From the NCBI RefSeq assembly GCF_039529835.1, contig NZ_CP154262.1, forward strand, positions 992,001 to 1,056,000: a stretch of DNA of 64,000 bases, given 5' to 3'. Source of the DNA: Arthrobacter sp. TMP15. GTDB taxonomy: Bacteria; Actinomycetota; Actinomycetes; Actinomycetales; Micrococcaceae. Below the pieces are notes generated by a model. The model saw only the letters and a program-made list of their open reading frames with translations, did not search any database and was not told the DNA's origin. Of this stretch, positions 36,293-44,903 are shown in pieces (positions within the stretch are counted from its first letter, which is position 1; each line of letters opens with the position of its first letter). Made by a program: the position numbers and the translations under genes.

Positions 36293-38239
36293 TTACTTTA
36301 TCTTGTAAATATGGTAACTAAACTCGCTGGAAAAATTGTCGGAGAATTTTCCATCGGGACCAACTGCGATGCTTCGATTCTCATCGACTACTTCAACCGA
36401 GTTCGCCTTGAGCCCCTTGGGCAGGGTGAACGCCCGGTTCCCCGGTGATGAACTGCCATCGACCATGGCAAATACGTATGCCGATCCGTCATAGGTCTTG
36501 AGCATGGTGTCCAAACCAGGACCAAAGGAGTATTCATAGGACTGACTATTGAGCACGGGGGCCAGTCGCTTGATCTGGTTGTTAACGGTGGTGGCTGCAT
36601 CCACTTGAGCCTGACCGCAAAAGTTCTGGGTAACCTGTGACTGCCGGATCAGGCTGCCACCTTGGCAGGGCCCGGAGAGGCTCTGGTTGAAGTACACCAA
36701 ACCACGTGCCTCGTTGATAATTGAGCTCATGACTGAGCCCTTCAGCTGGCCGGCAGAGACATTGGCTGTGAAGGGGCCGCCCCCGGGCCCACCATTGAGA
36801 AGCTCAATAAACTGCCACGGAGCCTGTAACTTCCCATCAGCGGAATCCTGCTTGCGCAGGGACTCCATGGTTTTCCCGTAGCTGGATGCCGTGCGGCAGT
36901 TTTCTTGATTGACAGGGGTGATGTAGTTCTGCCGGAACGGTGACCAGTCGCAGAATGGAATCGTGTACCAGTACATGTCAAGTGAAACTGCGTCAGTGTA
37001 GTCATTGACAAAAGCCTGGGAGTCCGAGGCTTCCATATCATTGCTGATAACCATTTGCGTGAAGTTGGAGTAGTTGAAGCGTCCATTGCCCGCGTTCTTA
37101 TCCTTCAAATCCTGCAGGACCGCACGGCCTTCTTCAGGTGTGAATCGACCATCAACTTCATCGTCAAGGAAGTTACCCACCCAGTTACTGCTGGCTTCGG
37201 TGAACGTACTGTTCAGTTTTCCGCCAATCCAGAACAGATCATTGTCTTTGAACAAGCTGTACGGAGTGTTGGAGTCCATGCCAATGTAGGTGTTAATACC
37301 CACTTTTTTGTCATACTGGGCTTCGGCGTTGGAGCTTATCCCGTTGTACCAAGCAACAATCGGGAAGAATGAGGGATCAGACCAACCGGCATCATTTGCA
37401 TGCTTGAACTGTTTCCAATAACTAGCCCCACCTTCCCACGGGATACGGGGGAGGTCCAAGGCTGCCGGCACAGTCCCGGGTGTTGTTGGCTCAGGCTCGG
37501 GTTTAGTTGTTGGCTCCGGCTTGCTTGTTGGCTCAGTTGTTGGAGGTGCAGGAGTCGGCGCGGTAGTTGGAACGGGTGCCGGAGTGGTCGGCACGTTCTC
37601 ACCTGCCGAGGGGGTGAAAACAACGTCAACAAAGTAGTTGCTATTTTTGTAAGTGGAGGTGGGCAACTCTCCGCCAGTGCCATAGGCAAACACACCACCT
37701 TTGGCATGCAGTGTTAATGGTCCACGGGTCTGGCTTTGGTCCAGGCCGTTTTCTTCAACTGCGTAACGGCCCATGGGCGCCATATAAGAAGCTACGTATT
37801 TTTCGTTCTTCGAGATTGCCACCGGGGTCGTGAACTTTACAGTTTGCCAGCCGGCAGTGGTTCCCTGTGATGCTGGCAGTGTTGCGGTGGCAAGATTCTC
37901 ACCGGTTGTTGACCATAAGTTGACTACATGAGGCCCCTCGTTGACTGGGGTCCAATAGAACCGAATTGCTGAGACTACTCCGGCTTGGCTGCTGGAGAAT
38001 GTTGAGCCAAGCTCAACTGACCTCGTATCAGGGTCAACCAGGGTCTGTGGTACCCGGTTATCCAGAGCAGAAACTTCGGAAACTAGTTCGGTAGAAGCTG
38101 TTGTGGGAGGGGCTAGCAGCATGGGCATCAGCAACGCCAATGCAGCTACTGAAGCGAGGGTGATTTGTGGACGCTTGCCGCGGAAGAACTTGCCTTTGGC
38201 AGGCAAATCCAGGCGCGCGAGCGCTATCTTCTTTTGCAT
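36293..38239 (-). CDS. Secreted DUF4082 protein with glycoside-hydrolase-like C-terminal part
   Basis: A 648-residue secreted protein. It has a basic N terminus and hydrophobic stretch (about 25-48), a DUF4082 beta domain (about 55-210, with VSAIRFYW and YKNSNYFVDVVFTP), a Pro/Thr/Glu linker (about 215-265), then a large domain. That domain (FPIVAWYNGISSNAEAQYDKKVGINTYIG, NFLDDEVDG, VSLDMYWYTIPFCDWSP) resembles TIM-barrel glycosidases; a catalytic pair cannot be assigned surely. It faces the end of the polysaccharide operon and may trim or bind that polymer. A possible MtrA box overlaps its promoter. Confidence 0.75.
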   Translation of the reverse strand: MQKKIALARLDLPAKGKFFRGKRPQITLASVAALALLMPMLLAPPTTASTELVSEVSALDNRVPQTLVDPDTRSVELGSTFSSSQAGVVSAIRFYWTPVNEGPHVVNLWSTTGENLATATLPASQGTTAGWQTVKFTTPVAISKNEKYVASYMAPMGRYAVEENGLDQSQTRGPLTLHAKGGVFAYGTGGELPTSTYKNSNYFVDVVFTPSAGENVPTTPAPVPTTAPTPAPPTTEPTSKPEPTTKPEPEPTTPGTVPAALDLPRIPWEGGASYWKQFKHANDAGWSDPSFFPIVAWYNGISSNAEAQYDKKVGINTYIGMDSNTPYSLFKDNDLFWIGGKLNSTFTEASSNWVGNFLDDEVDGRFTPEEGRAVLQDLKDKNAGNGRFNYSNFTQMVISNDMEASDSQAFVNDYTDAVSLDMYWYTIPFCDWSPFRQNYITPVNQENCRTASSYGKTMESLRKQDSADGKLQAPWQFIELLNGGPGGGPFTANVSAGQLKGSVMSSIINEARGLVYFNQSLSGPCQGGSLIRQSQVTQNFCGQAQVDAATTVNNQIKRLAPVLNSQSYEYSFGPGLDTMLKTYDGSAYVFAMVDGSSSPGNRAFTLPKGLKANSVEVVDENRSIAVGPDGKFSDNFSSEFSYHIYKIK

Positions 38240-38289
38240 TATGGGATAGTCCTGAAGGGTTGTCGTTTCAGACCAAGACGTTCTCCCCC

Positions 38290-38316
38290 GTAACCAAATC
38301 GTAACATGTAAGTCAA
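38290..38316 (-). promoter_or_regulatory. Promoter with candidate MtrA box upstream of the DUF4082 gene
   Basis: Reading on the minus strand, TTGACT (38316-38311), 17 bases, then TTACGG forms a plausible promoter. GTTAC-GATTTG-GTTAC (38305-38290) lies over the spacer and -10 and matches GTnAC-N6-GTnAC, the same form as the box upstream of rpfB. Confidence 0.45.
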
Positions 38317-38353
38317 TGGGAAAAACAACTGTAGGTCCAATTCGGTTGGCCTG

Positions 38354-41206
38354 TCAGTGGCTTCCCCGGCTGCTTTCATCACGGTCCCAGCCCCCGCTCG
38401 TCGTCAGAGATTTACTCTTTTGAAGCTTGCCCATAACAGCCAAGGAACCATACACGCCCGCGTCCAGGGCGGGCTGAAAACCGTTCACGGAGCGCAATAG
38501 ATTGCCAAGCCCGCTGCTCTGACTTGACCCGGCTTTCAGTTCGTCCTTGCCCCGATAAATGCGCCGCAGAGTCTTGATCAGTTCCTTTGACGATGTGGGG
38601 GTGCGCACCACTACGGGCACTGTTGCCAAAATTGCTTTCTCCAGCCCGGTGAAGAGCGAATCCACGTACAGGTCATCCGCGGTTGCCGAAGGAAACATCG
38701 AGAAGCGTTGATGTCCTGCAGCATTCACGGCGTAAGCGCCGGCGCCCCACAGATGTTCCTGCAGGGCGGGTATGCGTGCCCGGGCACGGTAGTACGCCCT
38801 GACAAAGAAGCTGCAGCCGGTGGTGTCATATGAAAACGCCGGCCGGGCCGAAAACGTATTGGGATTCTGTAGGTGCTCAAACACTGCGGCCAAGGCTTCG
38901 GTGGTGGCTTCAATGTCAGCGTCCAGGTACAGCCTGGGCCAGCGAGTGCACAGAGCGTCGGCCGCATTGAGCGAGGCGGTTTTTGAGGGTTCCGCCAGCT
39001 CCAGGACTTTCACGCCAGGGAACGATCGGGCAATGGCTGCTGTTGCATCAGTGCAGCCATTGCACGCCACAATTACTTCGATGGCACCGGACTCTGCCAG
39101 CGCAGCTAACGGCTGCAGTGTTCTGGCAATGACAGCGGCTTCATTGTGGGCGGGAATGATGACTGCCCCGTCGGGAAAGGGAGCCGGCGCAGATGTTCCA
39201 GCCGTCACTGCCGAGGAAGCAACCACGGCCTGGGGAAGTTTATCCCAGCGCGTCAGCCCGGCGAGGGCCAAACATGCCTTGCGCTCGCCTGCTTTGTAGC
39301 TGCGTGCCAAAGCTCCAGCGGCGGTGATGGTACGGATACCTGCGCTGTAGGCGGCGGAATGGTGTGCACTGGCATAACGGACACGGTTTACCGCCATGAG
39401 GGCCACCAGCGCTGCGGAGGCACCGGAACCACCCCTGCTGTGGACCATTGTTGCCCCGGGTTCAAACCAAACGCTGCGACCGCTTTCCCTCATTCGGCGG
39501 AAGTAGTCAGTTTCCTCGGAGTAAAGGAAGTAGCGTTCATCCCAGTCACCCACTTGGGCCGCGGCTGTGCCGGAAATGAGGAGTGCCGCCCCGGTGGCCC
39601 ATTCAATGGCGTGTGGGTAGTGGTAGCTTTCCGCGCAGTAATCAATTTCGGATAACCAGTCCGGGCGCCCTGTTGCCCTGCTGCCCAGAACTGCATCACC
39701 GACGGCTCTGAGCGAGCTGGGCTCACGGCGCAGCGACGTGTACGTGGTGCCGTCATCGTCCAAGAGTTTGGGAACCACAATACCGGCGCCGCTTTGGCGC
39801 ATCCTGCCCCTGAGGGTTTCAATAGCGCCCGGCAGGACCCTTAGATCGGGGTTGAGGACCAGCACATCCGCGTATGGTCCGGCTTCACGAAGTGCTGCAT
39901 TGATGCCGCCGGCGTAACCTAGATTCCCGCCAGTTTTGACAAGCACCACGTCAAAATGATCGGCTACCAGCCCGATCGTCCCGTCGGTGGAGCCATTGTC
40001 CGCAACAACTACTTTGAGAGACTGTCCCTTGGTCTCGGCCCGCAGGCACTCCAGCAGGGGAGAGATATCTTCGGCGTTGTTGTAGGTAACCACAACAACA
40101 CTGACATCAGCTAAGTTCTCTTTGGCCACAAAACAACCGGCCTGTGGTGCTTGGGTTGCTTGGGTTGCTTGGGGCGGGAGCCCGTTTGTGGACACAGCCT
40201 GTGTCAGCTTGGAGGTGGCAGCTGACCACCCCGCGAGTGGTGGAATTGCGGGGGAGAGCCCCACGGTACTGTCCCGCTTCATACGCAAATAAGCCTGCGG
40301 GCCCTGCACCAAGTACCGGTTGGCCAGGCGGCGCGGTTCCATGGCCAAACGCCAGGCCCATTCCATCCCTGCCGCGGAAACGGCTTCCGGAGCTCGCTTG
40401 ATTCGGCCGGCCAAAAAATCCACAACAGCACCAAACGCCAGCAGAACTGGTGCGCCTGTCAGTGCGCCGTACTGGCTAATCCATAGTTCCTGACGGGGCT
40501 TTCCCAAACCAACCACTAAAATGTCGGTGGATGTCAGAGCTATCTCTTTGGCGAGTTTGGTGGAGAGAGCGGGGGAGGCCAGCTCGGCACGCTCAGGAGT
40601 CCACCAGCCGGAAACTTCCAGTGTGGGTCTGCGTTCGGCCAACTTGAGCTTGAGGAGCTCCTGCGTGTGTTCGCTGCCGCCAAGGAAGCCAACACGTAGC
40701 CCTTCCAGCTCGGCCTTATCCAGCAAGGGATCAATCAGGTCACTTCCAGCCAGTCTGGGCCATTCATGTCCCGTGAGCTGCGCTGCTTTTGTTCTCAGGG
40801 GGGCACCATCCAGCAGTGTTAGCCAGCCGACGGTACCAGCCGGGTCCAGGCTGCCCTCCCAGCGGCCCCCGGCACCAAAGTGCAGGATGTGATCAAGGTT
40901 GGCCGAGGCAACACCCAGCGGCTTATCCTGGGGCCCAGCTGCGGCAGCGATGATCTGTGCAACGGCGTCATCGAAGGTGCGTAGATCCACTGTTGCTCCG
41001 CCAATGACAGCGCTGCTGGCAAGCGTAGCGTCAGCGCGGACAACGGTTGGAGTGCTGCGAATGCGCCCGTTGCTGCCAGTACGCCCGTCATGTTGCTGTG
41101 GTGCCTGGGCCAGTGTGCGGGGACCGCTTAGCCGGCCTTTTGTCCGGACTGCGCCCGGGTTCTGTACAAGGTTGATGCCAAACATTCCGACCCCCATTTG
41201 GTCCAC
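38354..41206 (-). CDS. Triple glycosyltransferase fusion (WecG/TagA type + two GT2)
   Basis: The 950-residue protein joins three glycosyltransferase domains. Residues about 70-320 are a WecG/TagA/CpsF (GT26) domain (SANLDHILHFG, LLDGAPLRTKAAQ, GLGKPRQELWISQY, GAVVDFLAG). Residues about 365-600 are a GT2 domain (VSVVVVTYNNAEDI, ADNGSTDGT, NLGYAGGINAAL). Residues about 690-900 are a second GT2 domain (VIIPAHNEAAVI, VACNGCTDAT, LYLDADIEA). No membrane helices are obvious. The listed GTG start has no ribosome site and a hairpin (about 41210-41227) just upstream; ATG 41185, with GGGGG upstream, is a good alternative. Likely role: building a surface glycan. Confidence 0.85.
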   Translation of the reverse strand: MDQMGVGMFGINLVQNPGAVRTKGRLSGPRTLAQAPQQHDGRTGSNGRIRSTPTVVRADATLASSAVIGGATVDLRTFDDAVAQIIAAAAGPQDKPLGVASANLDHILHFGAGGRWEGSLDPAGTVGWLTLLDGAPLRTKAAQLTGHEWPRLAGSDLIDPLLDKAELEGLRVGFLGGSEHTQELLKLKLAERRPTLEVSGWWTPERAELASPALSTKLAKEIALTSTDILVVGLGKPRQELWISQYGALTGAPVLLAFGAVVDFLAGRIKRAPEAVSAAGMEWAWRLAMEPRRLANRYLVQGPQAYLRMKRDSTVGLSPAIPPLAGWSAATSKLTQAVSTNGLPPQATQATQAPQAGCFVAKENLADVSVVVVTYNNAEDISPLLECLRAETKGQSLKVVVADNGSTDGTIGLVADHFDVVLVKTGGNLGYAGGINAALREAGPYADVLVLNPDLRVLPGAIETLRGRMRQSGAGIVVPKLLDDDGTTYTSLRREPSSLRAVGDAVLGSRATGRPDWLSEIDYCAESYHYPHAIEWATGAALLISGTAAAQVGDWDERYFLYSEETDYFRRMRESGRSVWFEPGATMVHSRGGSGASAALVALMAVNRVRYASAHHSAAYSAGIRTITAAGALARSYKAGERKACLALAGLTRWDKLPQAVVASSAVTAGTSAPAPFPDGAVIIPAHNEAAVIARTLQPLAALAESGAIEVIVACNGCTDATAAIARSFPGVKVLELAEPSKTASLNAADALCTRWPRLYLDADIEATTEALAAVFEHLQNPNTFSARPAFSYDTTGCSFFVRAYYRARARIPALQEHLWGAGAYAVNAAGHQRFSMFPSATADDLYVDSLFTGLEKAILATVPVVVRTPTSSKELIKTLRRIYRGKDELKAGSSQSSGLGNLLRSVNGFQPALDAGVYGSLAVMGKLQKSKSLTTSGGWDRDESSRGSH

Positions 41207-41233
41207 TGCGGGCCGAGTGTTCGGCCCTTAGAA

Positions 41234-41287
41234 AGAGCAGTGTCCCCAGGCGTGGATAGCCTGCGGAGTTACTGCTCTACTGGGGAC
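41234..41287 (-). promoter_or_regulatory. Interleaved inverted repeats in the leader of the fusion glycosyltransferase
   Basis: AGAGCAGT (41234-41241) pairs with ACTGCTCT (41271-41278), and GTCCCCA (41242-41248) with TGGGGAC (41281-41287). The order A-B-A'-B' allows a pseudoknot or two exclusive folds. It lies 28-81 bases upstream of the annotated start on the minus strand. Confidence 0.4.
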
Positions 41288-41448
41288 TTTAGGGAGGGAA
41301 AAATGGCGCGGATAGAGTGAGGTCTTACCCGAATTTTGGGCGCGATACTCGCCCCTGGTGGGTAGATCTACCTACATTAGGCACGTAGCGGTACTCACTT
41401 TGGAGAGGGTGGCCTGCATGTCTGCGGACACCAAAGCAAGTGGTGGTC

Positions 41449-42654
41449 CTAGGGATTGAGCTGGCTGCCAGCCAGGGCCACAATATGTTCGGCAATGGCC
41501 ATGGAGGAGGTTGCTCCGGGGGAGGGTGCATTGCGTACGTGCATCACGCGGCTGCTGCCTGTAATGACAAAGTCATCAACCAGCGATCCGTCAAAGTTCA
41601 TCGCTTGGGCGCGGATGCCTCTGCGATCCCGCACCACATCGGCCACGGCAAGTTCGGGAACATAGGCGCGCGCAGCGTCAACAAACGCACGCGTGCTCAC
41701 CACTGTCCGAGCTTCACGGAAGGCAGCGGGGAGGTTTCCGGCCGCAAAACGCCAGAATCCGCTGAATAAAAGCACATCGGCCAGGTCAGAGGGGGATACT
41801 TGATGGCCCCGGTAGGCCTCACGTCCTCCGGCCAGAAACGCGTTCGGGCCCACCATAATTTCCCCGTCGATCCGCTTGGTTAGGTGCACACCTAGGAAGG
41901 GATATTTAGGGTCCGGGACCGGGTATATCAGCCCGTTTACCAGGGCCCGTTTGGCCGGACGGAGCAGAAAGTACTCACCAAAGAACGGCACAATTCGCGG
42001 ATTCTTCTCATCGCCTGAGGTCACAGCCAAGCGGTCGGACTGCAGGCCTGCACAGTTGATCACCAGGTCAAATGACTCGGTGGCGCCGTTGGCGGTTACG
42101 CTCGATTGAGCTCCGCCGTCCTGCACTTCTGTAACTTTATGTGAAAGCCGCACAGTGCCACCGGCATCGGTGAAATCCGCAGCAAGGGCCACTGTTACCG
42201 CCTTATAGTCGGTGATGGCGGTGTTGGGGGAGTGCAACGCGGCCACTCCGCGTGAGTGGGGTTCAATGATGGCCAGTTCAGTGTGGCTGATCAATCTCAC
42301 TCCGGGTACGCCATTGGCCACGGAACGTTCAAAAATCGAGTTCAGGCGGGCCCGTTCTTTTTCGTCGCGGGCTACCACCACTTTCCCGCATTCATCAAAG
42401 GGCACGGCCCGGCGTGCTGCGAGTTCACGCAGTAGCTCCCCGCCACGGCGGCATAGGCGTGCTTTGAGACTCCCGGGTTCGTAGTACAGCCCAGCATGGA
42501 CCACTCCGCTGTTGTGCCCGGTTTGATGGGCAGCCAGTTCAGCCTCCTTCTCATACAGGACCACCTCTGAAGCGGCGCCAGAAAGTAAGAGTTCCCGAGC
42601 CACCGCCACCCCAATAATTCCGCCGCCTACCACGCCGGCCCTGATCTTTTTCAT
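41449..42654 (-). CDS. lhgO: L-2-hydroxyglutarate oxidase/dehydrogenase family FAD enzyme
   Basis: The 401-residue protein has an N-terminal FAD motif VVGGGIIGVAVARELL, the DAO-family HQTGHNSGVVHAGLYYEPGSLKA region, and LHSPNTAITDYKAV and INCAGLQSDRLA, which match LhgO-type enzymes that oxidise L-2-hydroxyglutarate to 2-oxoglutarate. It is divergent from the SufS-like gene, with 257 bases between. A metabolic repair role is likely; no link to the sugar genes is evident. Confidence 0.85.
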   Translation of the reverse strand: MKKIRAGVVGGGIIGVAVARELLLSGAASEVVLYEKEAELAAHQTGHNSGVVHAGLYYEPGSLKARLCRRGGELLRELAARRAVPFDECGKVVVARDEKERARLNSIFERSVANGVPGVRLISHTELAIIEPHSRGVAALHSPNTAITDYKAVTVALAADFTDAGGTVRLSHKVTEVQDGGAQSSVTANGATESFDLVINCAGLQSDRLAVTSGDEKNPRIVPFFGEYFLLRPAKRALVNGLIYPVPDPKYPFLGVHLTKRIDGEIMVGPNAFLAGGREAYRGHQVSPSDLADVLLFSGFWRFAAGNLPAAFREARTVVSTRAFVDAARAYVPELAVADVVRDRRGIRAQAMNFDGSLVDDFVITGSSRVMHVRNAPSPGATSSMAIAEHIVALAGSQLNP

Positions 42655-42780
42655 GCTTCTCCACTTTCATTGGGCTGCTTTATGAACTCAGCGTAGCGCC
42701 GGTCACGCCTGCAGCCGTGAACTGACAGTCATACACGGGCCAGCTAAGGTAAGTCACCCCTGAGATGCCGCAACGCAGCA

Positions 42781-42915
42781 ATGATGCAACAATTAGGTGA
42801 AATGGGTGTGATGTATTTACTCTCGCACCCGGCGGCGGTCCCACGGCCGATTGTTGCTGAAGCCAAAGTTGCTGACACTAAAGTTGCTGAATCTATCAAG
42901 GAGCGTCTGTTTTGA
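42781..42915 (+). CDS. Possible 44-residue ORF coupled to sufS
   Basis: A frame from ATG 42781 encodes a 44-residue peptide ending in a TGA that overlaps the sufS ATG (TGATG), a classic coupling arrangement. The peptide has a Met-rich start and a repeated AKVAD/TKVAE near its end, ending KERLF. No clear ribosome site precedes it and I do not recognise it, so it may be chance. Confidence 0.25.
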   Translation: MMQQLGEMGVMYLLSHPAAVPRPIVAEAKVADTKVAESIKERLF

Positions 42916-44219
42916 TGCCACACTCTGTTGACCATGACGGTCCAATGACAAGCACTGAAGTCCTGCGCATCCGCAATGATTTCCCGATTTTGGCGCAGGA
43001 GGTCAACGGAGAGCCGCTGGTGTATTTGGACTCCGGTGCCACGTCTCAAAAGCCTATAAGCGTCATGGAAACTGAGCAGGAATTCTACGAGCAGCGCAAC
43101 TCGGCCGTGCACCGCGGTGCACACACTTTGGCCGTGGCAGCAACGGATATTTTTGAGGACTCTCGGGCAACAGTGGCCAATTTCCTGGGCATAGCGGAAA
43201 ACGAGCTGGTGTGGACGGCCAACGCCACCGCAGGGCTGAACTTGCTGGCCTACTCGTTTGGTAACGCAAGTATTGGTGAGGTGCCCGCCCAGGCGCGGCA
43301 GTTCGGCGTCGGGCCTGGGGATGAAATTCTTGTCACCGAAATGGAACACCACGCAAACCTGGTGCCGTGGCAGGAACTGTGCGCTCGCACAGGCGCGTCC
43401 CTGAAATTCATCCCCATCAACAATGATGGCACTTTGGATATGGACGCCGCAGCGCAACTACTAACCGAGCGCACCAAGGTTTTTGCTTTCACCCACGTCT
43501 CCAACGTCACGGGCGTCATCAACCCGGCAGCAGAGCTCACCGCAATGGCCCACGCCGTGGGGGCACTGGTTGTCCTGGACGCTTGCCAATCGGCACCTCA
43601 CATGGCGTTGGATCTGCAGGCCCTTGACGTTGATTTTGCTGTGTTCTCAGGACACAAAATGCTTGCTCCCACGGGCATTGGGGGCCTTTATGGGAAGGCC
43701 GCGCTGTTAGATGCGCTCCCACCCTTTTTGACAGGAGGGTCCATGATCACCACTGTCACCATGGAAAAGGCCGAATACCTCAAGGCGCCACAGCGGTTTG
43801 AAGCCGGCACGCAGCCCATCTCCCAGGCTGTAGCGCTGGCAGCAGCCGTGAATTACCTGCATGAGACAGGCATGGACCGCATCCATGACTGGGAAGCTGC
43901 ACTGGGGCAGCGCTTGGTCAGTGGACTTGAAGCCATCGAAGGCATCCGGGTGCTGGGACCGGCTTCGGGCATCCCGAGGGCTGGCTTGGCCGCGTTTGAG
44001 GTGGCAGGGGTTCATGCGCACGACGTCGGACAGTTCCTTGACGCTTCAGGGATCGCCGTGCGAGTGGGGCATCATTGTGCCCAGCCGCTGCACCGCCGGC
44101 TTGGCCTTTCCGCCTCAACCCGGGCGAGCACGTATTTGTACAACACCCCCGAGGAAGTGCATGTGTTCCTTGAGGCAGTTGCCAAAGTTCGTCCCTACTT
44201 TGGTGTGAGCGGAGAATAA
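42915..44219 (+). CDS. sufS: SufS-type cysteine desulfurase
   Basis: The 434-residue class V PLP enzyme has YLDSGATSQKP, TEMEHHANLVPW, the PLP Lys in SGHKMLAPTGIG (about residue 248) and the persulfide Cys in RVGHHCAQPL. It mobilises sulfur from cysteine for Fe-S cluster assembly. Next is sufU, its usual partner in Gram-positives. No sufBCD genes are nearby. AAGGAG lies about 11 bases upstream of ATG 42915. Confidence 0.9.
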   Translation: MPHSVDHDGPMTSTEVLRIRNDFPILAQEVNGEPLVYLDSGATSQKPISVMETEQEFYEQRNSAVHRGAHTLAVAATDIFEDSRATVANFLGIAENELVWTANATAGLNLLAYSFGNASIGEVPAQARQFGVGPGDEILVTEMEHHANLVPWQELCARTGASLKFIPINNDGTLDMDAAAQLLTERTKVFAFTHVSNVTGVINPAAELTAMAHAVGALVVLDACQSAPHMALDLQALDVDFAVFSGHKMLAPTGIGGLYGKAALLDALPPFLTGGSMITTVTMEKAEYLKAPQRFEAGTQPISQAVALAAAVNYLHETGMDRIHDWEAALGQRLVSGLEAIEGIRVLGPASGIPRAGLAAFEVAGVHAHDVGQFLDASGIAVRVGHHCAQPLHRRLGLSASTRASTYLYNTPEEVHVFLEAVAKVRPYFGVSGE

Positions 44220-44223
44220 AAAC

Positions 44224-44703
44224 ATGAGTTCATTAGATTCTCTTTACCAGCAGATCATTTTGGAGCAGGCTAAAACCCGCCACGGTGCCGACCTGCCGGC
44301 GGACCAGCTCCAGGTCAGCAATTTGCCGCAAGGGATGGGCCAGTGTCATCAGCTCAACCCCGTATGCGGTGATGAAATCACGCTGCGGGTGGAAACATCC
44401 TCCGGCCCGGAGACTTCCAGGAGCATCTCCGGCATCCACTGGTCTGGGGATGGCTGCTCCATTTCCATGGCATCGGCCTCGATCCTCAGCGAACTGGCTA
44501 TTGGCTTACAGGCGGAGGAGCTGCAGGAGTTGATCGAGAACTTTCGGGAGGTTATGCGCTCCCGCGGCAAACTGGCCGGGGATGAGGAGATCCTAGGAGA
44601 CGCAGCAGCACTTTCCGGGGTGTCCAAGTTCCCGGCCCGGGTCAAGTGCGCCATGCTGGCATGGGTTGCGGCCGAGGATGCCCTGATGCAAACAGCTTCC
44701 TGA
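44224..44703 (+). CDS. sufU: SufU-type Fe-S assembly protein
   Basis: SufU activates SufS by accepting sulfur through a zinc-bound cysteine. The 159-residue protein keeps the three zinc/sulfur cysteines in NPVCGDEI, GDGCSISMASAS and RVKCAMLAW, and begins LDSLYQQIILEQAKTRHGADL as the family does. It starts 4 bases after sufS. Confidence 0.92.
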   Translation: MSSLDSLYQQIILEQAKTRHGADLPADQLQVSNLPQGMGQCHQLNPVCGDEITLRVETSSGPETSRSISGIHWSGDGCSISMASASILSELAIGLQAEELQELIENFREVMRSRGKLAGDEEILGDAAALSGVSKFPARVKCAMLAWVAAEDALMQTAS

Positions 44704-44715
44704 CGCAAACGGCTC

Positions 44716-44742
44716 AACGTTCCTTGATGTGTCAGGAATGTT
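44716..44742 (+). terminator. Possible terminator after sufU
   Basis: AACGTTCCT and AGGAATGTT pair over 9 positions (one G-U) around a 9-base loop 12 bases after the sufU stop. The T tail is short (TT then CC), so the call is modest. The remaining gap up to 44903 shows no other clear signal. Confidence 0.45.
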
Positions 44743-44903
44743 TCCGAGTACTCGCTTTTCCGCTGAACTACTTGTTTCTGCCACTACTCTTGTGCTGCTC
44801 TAGCACCGGACCTAATCTCAGTTAAAGTCCAAACCCGTTGTGGGCGGGTGCCATTGTGATGGGGTGGCGGGCAGAGGAATAGAGCAAGGGCGTTACAGCA
44901 GCT

